Below are positions 17,885 through 27,200 of a stretch of 64,000 nt of DNA, in pieces. This DNA comes from Saprospiraceae bacterium (GTDB lineage: Bacteria; Bacteroidota; Bacteroidia; Chitinophagales; Saprospiraceae). Location: NCBI GenBank assembly GCA_016715985.1, contig JADJXD010000001.1, forward strand, positions 4,402,001 to 4,466,000. Reading direction: 5' to 3'. Every line of letters starts with the position of its first letter. Within the stretch, counting starts at the first letter, position 1. The notes under the pieces were generated by a model. That model ran no database searches, was not told where the DNA came from, and saw only the letters and a list, made by a program, of their open reading frames with translations. A program made the position numbers and the translations under genes.

Positions 17885-18775
17885 ATGTCAAATATCAATC
17901 TGATTATTGAAGAGCGTGCAGCGAGTATAGGTAAATTTCTGGTCGGAAGATTGCTTCCGTTCAGACAGAAAAGAATGATCGGCCCGTTCATTTTTATCGA
18001 TCACATGGGACCTGTAAAATTGGATGAACGTGATAATTTCGATATTTTACCTCATCCGCATATCGGACTTTCGACGCTAACTTACCTTTTTGAAGGGAGT
18101 ATTATGCATCGGGATACGCTGGATAATGAAGTAGAAATTACACCAGGTGCAGTCAACTGGATGACAGCAGGTAAAGGAATTGTTCATTCCGAGCGAACAC
18201 CTGAAAGGCTGAGATCTCAGGACAAATTAATGCACGGCCTGCAGATTTGGGTGGCATTGCCCAAACATCTGGAGCAAATGGATCCGGAATTCTTTCACAT
18301 AGAAGCTGACAAAATTCCTTCCTGGAGTCAAAACGATATTGATTTTAAGTTGATAGCAGGTGAAGTAATGGGTCATAAATCTCCTGTGCCTGTGTACAGC
18401 AAATTATTTATGCTCGAAATTAAGAGTAAAAAACGCACTGTGGTCGATATAGGAAAATATTTGTTTGGTGAAAGTGGTCTTTATATTTTGGAAGGTTTTA
18501 TAGAGACTGAAGGAAACCGACATGGGTCCAGACAACTTTTGGTGGCTAAAGACAGTAGTCTTTGTCAGTTTACAATCGCAGCCAATACAACTTTATACAT
18601 ATTTGGAGGTGAATCTTTTCCGGAAGATCGGTACATAGACTGGAATTTTGTCGCTTCTGAAAAGAGTACGATAGAAGCAGCCAAAGAAAAGTGGATATTA
18701 CAAAAATTTGATAAAATTAAAAATGACGCGACAGAATTTGTGCCTTATCCAGGGAAGAGAAGAATTAAGAAGTGA
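17885..18775 (+). CDS. Pirin family protein
   Basis: This 296-residue bicupin is of the pirin/YhhW type. The N-terminal cupin carries the metal-ligand pattern HPHIGLSTLTYLFEG and, further on, GIVHSE; pirins bind Fe(II) through such residues. The C-terminal cupin (about 165-260) lacks an obvious metal site, as usual. Bacterial pirins include quercetin 2,3-dioxygenases and regulators of metabolic enzymes, and sequence alone does not distinguish them. It is co-transcribed with ygiD. A second, distinct pirin gene is at 61429-62139. Confidence 0.9.
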   Translation: MSNINLIIEERAASIGKFLVGRLLPFRQKRMIGPFIFIDHMGPVKLDERDNFDILPHPHIGLSTLTYLFEGSIMHRDTLDNEVEITPGAVNWMTAGKGIVHSERTPERLRSQDKLMHGLQIWVALPKHLEQMDPEFFHIEADKIPSWSQNDIDFKLIAGEVMGHKSPVPVYSKLFMLEIKSKKRTVVDIGKYLFGESGLYILEGFIETEGNRHGSRQLLVAKDSSLCQFTIAANTTLYIFGGESFPEDRYIDWNFVASEKSTIEAAKEKWILQKFDKIKNDATEFVPYPGKRRIKK

Positions 18776-18804
18776 TGGTAGAGTTTAACTGAAATGTCAG
18801 CGTT

Positions 18805-20307
18805 TTATCCGGTCTTCTTTTTTAGCCATGATTTAATGTCGAGATAGATCATAGAACGCTGTTCAAAGATATCTGTTTCAAGACTTTCCAGGTCGTGATA
18901 AAATTCCAGAATCAGTTTTCTCCTTTCGCTTACAGGGAGTTTGACAATTTTTCTGAAAAAGTTTAATACAGACCTCTGAAGTGTATTGGTTTCATCCATT
19001 TTGTCAAAAAATAATTTTGCTCCTTTGATCAGATATTCCATAATCTCGTCATTGCCGGCATCATAGTGAGCCATGAGAAACATCAACTGACTGTAACATT
19101 GTATATCTTTTCTGAGTGTGCCGGCTTCCATGTTCAAAATTTTATTCAGATAGTTGATTGCTTGAGAATGTTCACCTGCCATGAGATACATCCAAGCTAT
19201 CTTAAAATAGAAAACCAGCACCCGATGTGCGTCTAATTTGGATTTATATTTATTGATTCTTTTTAAAGTGAAGGGAATTGCCGAAAGACCTGCCTTGTAT
19301 TCTTCCGATATGAAAAATTTGTTTAATCGACCGTAATGCACATACAAAAATGAAATAATCTGTGAATTGGTATTAAATTGTGTGTAATTGGTTTTTCTGA
19401 ATGTTTCGAGTTGGTCCAGATACTGAATAAACTTATCTTTTTGTTTGAGATTATAAGTGCATGTAAGCATGTAATGATACCCACGCATATAGAGATCAGG
19501 ATCTTCCAGGATAAGTTCTGATGATTGATTAAAAAGTTCTACCCATTGTTCCGCATAGGTTAGACAGTTCTGAAAATCAAGGATGATGTAATAGTACCAT
19601 ACCAAAGCCTGATAAAGATATATTTTTTCAAGGTAAGAAGCAGGGTTTGTTTTTTCCTGCCCGATCACCCACTGATATGTGTTAATAAAATGAGTGAGGT
19701 CTTCAGTATTTTTTACATGACCGTTTTTAATATAATAACTATGCAGTAACAGGCGGATGTTAGATAATTTGGTGATGCTGTCCAATGTATGTATTTTTTC
19801 ATCAGACATCTCTATAAGTTTAGGTGCTATATCGGGACCACTACGGGTGATGTGGCGTGACTCTATATTTTTTTCCGTTTCCAATATGGCCAGGGAAAGA
19901 AGGTCATTATTAGATTTTTCGGCCAGTGTTTTTGCTTTGTCCAATATTTTGAGACTTTGCAGATAAAGACCTTTGCCATACAGAATATCTACAAAATCGA
20001 GATACTCACGCACCTGAATGTCTGTTTTTTTCTGTATATGCAGCATTCGGAGACTAATCATTATCTGTTTGTAAAGATGTCTCTTCAGGTTGGAATATCC
20101 GGTTTTGTCCACATCACGAAGTTTGAGTAAAATTTGATTATCATCCAAAGTCTTCTGCTTGTCTAAATATTCAAAGAGCTGTAAATACTTTAAAGTATCA
20201 CCATCCTGAATACGGGTAGCGTAGAAGGTGAAATTTCTTTTTTCTGCCTTGGTCAACGATTTGATAAGATTAAACAATTGGTCAGACTGGGAGATGGGCA
20301 TATTCAA
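18805..20307 (-). CDS. Conserved hypothetical helical-repeat protein
   Basis: No function is recognised. The 500-residue protein has no signal peptide or membrane segment. It opens with a motif common to a Bacteroidota-wide hypothetical family (LIKSLTKAEKRNFTFYA). The remainder is alpha-helical and TPR-like (GKGLYLQSLKILDKAKTLAE, then MAGEHSQAINYLNKIL). It is convergent with the pirin gene and transcribed alone. A scaffold or regulatory role is plausible but not shown. Confidence 0.8.
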   Translation of the reverse strand: MNMPISQSDQLFNLIKSLTKAEKRNFTFYATRIQDGDTLKYLQLFEYLDKQKTLDDNQILLKLRDVDKTGYSNLKRHLYKQIMISLRMLHIQKKTDIQVREYLDFVDILYGKGLYLQSLKILDKAKTLAEKSNNDLLSLAILETEKNIESRHITRSGPDIAPKLIEMSDEKIHTLDSITKLSNIRLLLHSYYIKNGHVKNTEDLTHFINTYQWVIGQEKTNPASYLEKIYLYQALVWYYYIILDFQNCLTYAEQWVELFNQSSELILEDPDLYMRGYHYMLTCTYNLKQKDKFIQYLDQLETFRKTNYTQFNTNSQIISFLYVHYGRLNKFFISEEYKAGLSAIPFTLKRINKYKSKLDAHRVLVFYFKIAWMYLMAGEHSQAINYLNKILNMEAGTLRKDIQCYSQLMFLMAHYDAGNDEIMEYLIKGAKLFFDKMDETNTLQRSVLNFFRKIVKLPVSERRKLILEFYHDLESLETDIFEQRSMIYLDIKSWLKKKTG

Positions 20308-20843
20308 AAAATGTTAAGAGAGTAACTGAATTTTACAATAAAAGTAATATTTTTTATAGCATGTAAAACAATTTATAGTTTTTGTCTCAAAATATCAGTT
20401 TTTTTGGGATGCTTTTCACCATTCATTTAAATAGCTTCATAGTTAACCAAGGTTTAAATTTAGATTTTCTAAAGTAGCATATTTTAAACCTGTGTTTAAT
20501 ATTATCATTTAGCTTACATATTCTCATTGATGTTTTTAACTATAAGTTATAATGTATTGATAATTAGTGTTTTAGTTTATAATCAAATTAAAAATTGAAT
20601 TATATTTTTAAATGCTATTCAGACAAATTTTTACCCATAAATTTATATTGCGCTGCTACATTTGATGTTGATATGCTCGTAGTGTTAAAATTGTATTTTC
20701 AGATTAAGTTTTAGTTATTTAGTCTATTTTTTTGATATATTTATCATCTTATTTCGTTTTCAGACGTTATTCAATCAACTTTTGGAATATTATATGGTTT
20801 GTGCCTTTTTTATTCATTTTATTTGAGATCAAAATTTAACAAT
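20308..20843. other. Divergent AT-rich intergenic region
   Basis: This region separates the start of the hypothetical helical-repeat gene from the TonB receptor gene and must contain both promoters. No exact TTG-N20-TAnnTTTG match, palindrome or small RNA was identified. Confidence 0.5.
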
Positions 20844-23180
20844 GTGAGATATATTACATTAATCCTATTCAGTCTGATGCAGTATTGTATTTCGGCACAG
20901 CAAAACTTTACGCTCAACGGGTATGTGAAAGACGAAATGTCTGGCGAAACACTAATCGGTGCCAATATTGTGAATATTGATAATCTGCAACAAGGTGTCT
21001 CGACTAACTTATACGGTTTTTACTCGTTAACGTTACCAGCCGGTACCTACAAAATTGCTTGCAGTTATCTGGGGTATCAGGATCAGATATTTGAAATAAA
21101 ATTAGATAAAAATCTTGTCTATAATTTTTCAATGAATGAAGGAGTCATGATAGACGAGGTGGTTATATCCGCAGACAAAGATGAAAGGAAAAAAAATGTG
21201 GAAGGGACTCAGATGGGAACTATCGACATACCGGTTGAAAACATAAAAAAACTTCCTGCTATTTTTGGTGAGATAGATATTCTCAAAACAATTCAATTAT
21301 TGCCGGGTGTTCTTGCTTCCGGGGAAGGTAATTCAGGATTCTACGTGAGAGGGGGAGGTCCTGATCAGAATCTGGTATTGCTGGATGAAGCTGTGGTGTA
21401 TAATGCAGGGCATATGTTGGGATTCTTTTCTGTTTTTAATGCAGATGCAATTAAAAATACAACGCTGATCAAAGGAGGGATGCCCGCAAATTACGGTGGG
21501 CGTTTATCTTCTGTGCTGGACATACAGATGAAGGAGGGAAATGACAAAAAATATTCAGCAGAAGGCGGTATTGGAATTATATCTTCAAGATTTACATTTC
21601 AGGGGCCGGTGGTGAAGGAGAAGAGTTCCTTTATTGTATCAGCACGACGGACATACGCTTTGGATTTAGCCCAACCTTTGTTGAAAGGAGGGACATTTGA
21701 AGGTACCAATTACTATTTTTACGATCTGAATACAAAATGGAATTATAAATTTTCGAATAATGACAGGATATATTTCAGCGGATATTTCGGAAATGATGTT
21801 TTAAAATTCAGACAACCGGGACGTGATTTTTCATTCGATTTACCTTATGGAAATAAAACGGCTACGCTCAGATGGAATCACCTTTTTAACGAGAAGATGT
21901 TTATGAACATTTCTGCTGTTTATAACGACTACAAATTTCAGTTTAATGGCGCTCAGGAAGATTTTAGTTTCAAAGTATTTTCAGGAGTCAAAGACTGGAA
22001 TCTGAAAGCAGATTTTGACTATTATCCATCTGTAAAACATAAAATCAAATACGGAATTAATTATACTTTCCATACCCTGACCCCCAACACGGCATCCGCA
22101 TCAAGTAAAGATGTTGAATTCAACACAACATTCAAACCCAAAATGGCTCACGAAACAAGTTTCTATTTTCTGGATGATATGAAAATAAATGAAAAATTTT
22201 CTATGAATACGGGTCTTAGGTTTTCACTTTTTACACAAGTCGGACCTTACACATCCAAGCTTACCGGCAGAGAATACGGAAATCTGGAACCTGTAGTCAC
22301 TTACACCGGACTGGAGCCAAGACTTAGTTTCAACTATAAGGTCAGTGAAACAATGAGCATCAAATCCGGCGTGACGGTCACCAATCAATTCTTACATCTC
22401 GTCAGTAATTCATCCAGTACTTTGCCGGCAGATGTCTGGGTGCCAAGCACAGAGATTGTAAAACCTCAGCAAGGAATACAGTATGCATTGGGTATATTCA
22501 GAAATTTTGCAAAGGACACTTACGAAGCATCCGTTGAAGTGTATTATAAAGATCTGAAAAATCAGATAGATTATGCAGATAACTATGTGAATGATATTAG
22601 TAAAGAAGTAGAGGATGCATTTGTTTTTGGAGTTGGAAGGGCATACGGTGCAGAATTTTTTCTCCGCAAAAGTACGGGTAAACTGAATGGATGGATAGGT
22701 TACACACTTTCCAGAACAGAACGCTCTTTTCCGGATATTGAGAAGGCAAGATGGTATCCTGCAGTGTATGACAGAACACATGATTTGTCTATCGTTACAA
22801 ATTATTCAGTCAGTAAAAAGTGGGAATTAGGAGCTGTTTTTATTTATGGATCAGGGAGACTATTTACACCTGTGAGAGGATTCTTTTTTGTAGAGCAGAA
22901 TGTTAATCTATTTTATGGTCCGAGAAACAGTGCCCGATTGGATGATTATCACCGGCTGGATATTTCTGCGACTTACACACCTAATCCAAATTCCAAAAAG
23001 AAATTTACAGGGAGCTGGTCATTTTCAATTTATAATGTTTACAACCGAAAAAATCCGTTTTTTGTTAATTTTGACACAGAAACTGATTTCCAGACAGGAA
23101 CCAACACAATCACTGGATCAAAGATTACAATTTTCCCTATGATACCCAGTATCACGTATAACTTTAAATGGAATCAATAA
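20844..23180 (+). CDS. TonB-dependent receptor with carboxypeptidase-regulatory-like domain
   Basis: This outer-membrane channel imports substrate using TonB energy. After a signal peptide (ending ISAQ) come a CarboxypepD_reg-like domain (FTLNGYVKDEMSGETLIGANI), a plug domain (LPGVLASGEGNSGFYVRGGGPDQNLVLLD in two adjoining parts) and a long beta-barrel ending in an aromatic strand (ITYNFKWNQ). The GTG at 20844 is preferred (V/MRYITLILF as signal peptide); an alternative TTG is at 20799 and no ATG fits. The DUF4249 lipoprotein gene follows after 6 nt, a pairing analogous to SusC/SusD. The substrate cannot be told from the sequence. Confidence 0.92.
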   Translation: MRYITLILFSLMQYCISAQQNFTLNGYVKDEMSGETLIGANIVNIDNLQQGVSTNLYGFYSLTLPAGTYKIACSYLGYQDQIFEIKLDKNLVYNFSMNEGVMIDEVVISADKDERKKNVEGTQMGTIDIPVENIKKLPAIFGEIDILKTIQLLPGVLASGEGNSGFYVRGGGPDQNLVLLDEAVVYNAGHMLGFFSVFNADAIKNTTLIKGGMPANYGGRLSSVLDIQMKEGNDKKYSAEGGIGIISSRFTFQGPVVKEKSSFIVSARRTYALDLAQPLLKGGTFEGTNYYFYDLNTKWNYKFSNNDRIYFSGYFGNDVLKFRQPGRDFSFDLPYGNKTATLRWNHLFNEKMFMNISAVYNDYKFQFNGAQEDFSFKVFSGVKDWNLKADFDYYPSVKHKIKYGINYTFHTLTPNTASASSKDVEFNTTFKPKMAHETSFYFLDDMKINEKFSMNTGLRFSLFTQVGPYTSKLTGREYGNLEPVVTYTGLEPRLSFNYKVSETMSIKSGVTVTNQFLHLVSNSSSTLPADVWVPSTEIVKPQQGIQYALGIFRNFAKDTYEASVEVYYKDLKNQIDYADNYVNDISKEVEDAFVFGVGRAYGAEFFLRKSTGKLNGWIGYTLSRTERSFPDIEKARWYPAVYDRTHDLSIVTNYSVSKKWELGAVFIYGSGRLFTPVRGFFFVEQNVNLFYGPRNSARLDDYHRLDISATYTPNPNSKKKFTGSWSFSIYNVYNRKNPFFVNFDTETDFQTGTNTITGSKITIFPMIPSITYNFKWNQ

Positions 23181-23186
23181 AAAATT

Positions 23187-24179
23187 ATGAAAATGAAAAA
23201 TCAAAATATTATCCGGCCGGATAGAACTATAAAATCAAATGTTTTTAGTAATTGGCTAATGACATTGTGTTTTGGCACTATCTTTTTTATACAAGCCTGT
23301 GAAGAGCCATACACCCCTGATACATCTGAGAGCCAGCAGGAATATGTCGTGGAAGGATATGTGGAGGTAGGAGAGGACAGCAATCCTGTATTTGTAATAG
23401 TGACCAGAAGTATTCCCTTTATTTCAACCATAAATCCTGACAGGTTTTCTGAATTGTTTGTCAATAATGCAAATGTTACAGTAAATGATGGAACAAAGAC
23501 AGTAACTTTGATACCTGTCTGTCTGAGCCAGATTCCTGAAGAATTGCGAGAACAGGTATTTGCAGTACTCGGCTTCAATCCTGACAGCACAGCAGTTGAT
23601 CTGTGTATTTACGCAGATTTATTAGGTCAGGTGACCAAGGAATACAACAGGAGATACGATCTAACCGTAAAAGTGGGTGATAAAATTCTGACTGCCACGA
23701 CTACAGTTCCGGAGTTTGTTCCGATTGAAATGTTCAGATGGGCAGACCCTCCCGGAACACCAAGCGATACCCTTGCCAGATTGTGGATTACTATCGATGA
23801 CCCGAGGGGTGTAAATAATTATTACAGATATCTGACCGCAACAGGAGGTGAAGGATTGATCGCTCCTTTCACGTCTGTAGTGGATGATGCATTATTTGAT
23901 GGAAAAAAATTTGAGTTTCCGTTGCAACGAGCGCAAAGACGTGGAGGTGATTTTGACCCTGATTCATTTGGATTATATCGCAGAGAAGATTCAATACAAG
24001 TTAAGTGGTGTAATTTAGACAAAGCTCATTATGACTTTTGGCGTACACGTGATTTCAGCGCCAGTAGCGGAGGACCTTTTTCTTCCTACACCCGTATTTC
24101 TACCAATATTGAAGGAGGACTGGGTATTTGGGGGGGATATTCAGTGGGGCATTACAAATTATACGTTCCACCGAAATAA
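23187..24179 (+). CDS. DUF4249-family outer-membrane lipoprotein
   Basis: This 330-residue lipoprotein has its lipidation site at FIQACEE, about residue 38. The remainder matches the DUF4249 pattern: N-terminal ...EYVVEGYVEVGEDSNPVFVIVT, a middle Y-RRYDLTV, and a VNNYYRY stretch. These proteins are encoded directly after TonB-dependent receptors with a regulatory-like domain, and are thought to serve as a surface substrate-binding lid, as SusD does for SusC. Here the gap is 6 nt, so they form an operon. The N-terminal extension before the membrane segment (about 20 residues) is longer than usual. Confidence 0.85.
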   Translation: MKMKNQNIIRPDRTIKSNVFSNWLMTLCFGTIFFIQACEEPYTPDTSESQQEYVVEGYVEVGEDSNPVFVIVTRSIPFISTINPDRFSELFVNNANVTVNDGTKTVTLIPVCLSQIPEELREQVFAVLGFNPDSTAVDLCIYADLLGQVTKEYNRRYDLTVKVGDKILTATTTVPEFVPIEMFRWADPPGTPSDTLARLWITIDDPRGVNNYYRYLTATGGEGLIAPFTSVVDDALFDGKKFEFPLQRAQRRGGDFDPDSFGLYRREDSIQVKWCNLDKAHYDFWRTRDFSASSGGPFSSYTRISTNIEGGLGIWGGYSVGHYKLYVPPK

Positions 24180-24207
24180 CAGATAAAGTTAATGTTGTAA
24201 AATCGCA

Positions 24208-27200
24208 TTACCTTATTAAGGTAAGATCTCCAATGTATTTATAATATGTTCCATCTGAAAGCTGCATTTCAATAATCAGGACAAATACGCCAGGCTGAAC
24301 ATTTTTTCCTTTATAGGTACCATCCCATCCTATGGAATTATCGCCGGGAACCATTTCAGTACTGTAATACATTGCTTCAGCCCATCTGTCAAAAATTTTA
24401 ACAGAAAGTATCTTTTCAATTCCCCTGGTTTGTGGGATGTAAAAGATGTTATTTCCTTGTGTGGATTCAGGATTAAAAATATTAGGCACAGACTGATCCA
24501 GATTATTGTTGACACTTACAAGCACTTTGGCCGACTGAGTGCATTGTCCATCCAATGAAACCCGAACTGTATAAACCGTATTGATAAATGGTCGCACCCA
24601 CAAATCTTCACAATTTTCACATATTATTTCATTCCCTTTTGTCCATTGAATTTCAGGTTCGGTATTATTTAAATCGGATATTTCAGGGATGAGCAGTATA
24701 GAATCTCCAAAATTAACGTAAACAATTTCCGGTACCCGGATTGTGAAGTCGCTACCTTCTTTCACAGTCAATATTGTATCTAAACGGCAACCCAGACTAT
24801 CTATGATATTGATTAAATAATTTCCGGGCGCCAAAAAACTGTATGAACGGACATTGCCAAAGTCCTGTCCATTAACTGTAATAGTGTAAGGTGGTCTGCC
24901 GGTTATATTATCTAATGTTATTTTTCCATTTTTGAATCCCACACAAAGCGGGTCTCTGATGTCAGCTTCGAGTGTTGTGAGCTGGGGTAATTCCTCAATA
25001 AGTATGTATTCTTGTTCTGAATTACACCCATTCCGTGGATTAAAGATCTCAAGCCGGTAGATTCCCGGTTGATTTACTGTTATTGTTTTTACTTTGTCAT
25101 TTGATAAAATGGTGCCATTCTGACTATCCCATTGATAGATCAGAAATGGATTTTCATCTGTTACTGTTGTATTAAGGCGTACAATTCTGCTTTCGCATTG
25201 TATAGATCCTGACTGAGTTATTATTGCAATCGGACTGATGGTATCGGACGGAACCGAAAAAATGATACTGTCATTACATTTGTTTTCATTGGTTACAATC
25301 AGTTTATAGATACCTCCTATCGTTGTCTGGAAGTTATCTTCTGAATTTTCTAAACCGGTCGGACCAATCCATTTATATGTAACACCCATCTCGTCAGATG
25401 TTGCACTTAGTGTTGCAAGTGGTTTTTCACAGGTAATTGTGTCAGTTGTGTATTTAAAACCCGGAGGTCTGGTGTCAATGATTGCTGTAAATTGTTTAAT
25501 TTCTGACGGGCAACCATTTTCTCCTACAACCTGTACCTGATATTCTCCTGGTTGATCGCTCAGTGGCATGTTGTTATTGTTTACAGTACCATCCGGAAAA
25601 GTCCATTTATAACGCACTATGATTTCAGACGAAGTTACAAATAAGGCAATAGTGGAACTATCACATGGTAAAAGTATCGTATCCCGCATTTCAAATTCAG
25701 GTTTGACGAAATTGGAAGGTACATCTACCTGGCCCACTGCTGTACAACCATTTGAATTGGTCACTGTGACAGTATATAAACCCGGGATAAATACAATTGG
25801 ATTTCGGGAGTTGCTTATGAGATCATTGCCTCCCCAAAGATATCCTACAATATTTGAAATAGGGTTGACCCCAATATTAATCTTTCCTTTTTCACAGGTC
25901 AAGGTATCTGAAAAGGTAGTGAATTCAGGGATTTCTCTGTTTTTAATAACCTGAATAAAGCTGTCTTTGACGCAAAAATTCGCACCCGTTATGGTTACTT
26001 CATACACACCACCTTCAGTGACTGTAATAATATTGTCTGTTGAGACAAAGTTGAACCCCGGTCCGTTCCAAATGTAACTGAAGACAGGTTTTTCGACAAT
26101 AAAGCCAATATTAATGCTTGGATTGGTACATGTTATACTATCGGAAATGACTGACAGAATATTTGGAACTTCTTTATCCTGAAATACAGAAACTGATCCT
26201 TCAGATACACATTGCTCTTCATTGATAACCGAAAACTTATATATTCCGGGCAGCGGTGTGTTAAAACTAAGTGATCCCATTGAGACCTGAACGGGATTGT
26301 CATTAGCCCATGTAATATTTTCAATGACATTTTCAGGTGTTACTATGACAAGAGATAAGGCATCTTTACAATTAATCGTTGAAGCAATGGATGAGAATAC
26401 CGGAAATGTTTTGTTTTCCAATACCGAAACCGTAAATGATGATTCACAATTGTTTGAACCGGTAGCGGTGACAGTATAATCTTTGGGTTCAGTTACTGTT
26501 AAAGTTGTCGTATTTACATTTCCTTCCGACCATATGAAAGTTACACCCTGGTCTGAAAGGGCTGTAAGTATAATTTCCGGATCCCGACAGGTAAGAATAT
26601 CGGGAGTATTTATCGACAGTGTAGGAGAAATAGTATCATAACCAATGGTAAACTGAATACTGTCTTTACATTGATTGGGCGCCGTTCCTCTTAAAGTATA
26701 AGTTCCTCCTTTATAAACAAAAACTTCTGCTCCGCTTTTATTAAAAGATTCTGAATTACTCCATTGAAAAGTTGTACCCGCAATGGTAGATTGTCCAACG
26801 ACAGCAATTGAATCCTGTTTGCATTTAAATACAACATCAGGAACATTCAAAACAGGGAATTCGTCATTTCTTTCGATCAATATCGAGTCAGTCCGGCTAC
26901 ACATCAATGCGTTTGTGTAAGTAACATAATACCAGCCCTCTTTCTTTATAAAAGGTGATTGCTGTGAAGAAATAAAATCATCAGGTCCGGTATAGTTTAC
27001 AGTACTTAAAGGCAAATCAGGTATAAGTATTATTTGTACAGAATCTTTGACACAATTGATTATTTCAGAAGTAAGTGTAGCCGTGGGATAAACTCTTTCA
27101 TCCAAGACATTGACGCGACTCACAGATGTACAGCCTGAATCGATATCAGTGACGGTTATTCTGTACTCTCCCGGTGCAAAAATAAATGGGAATGCAATAT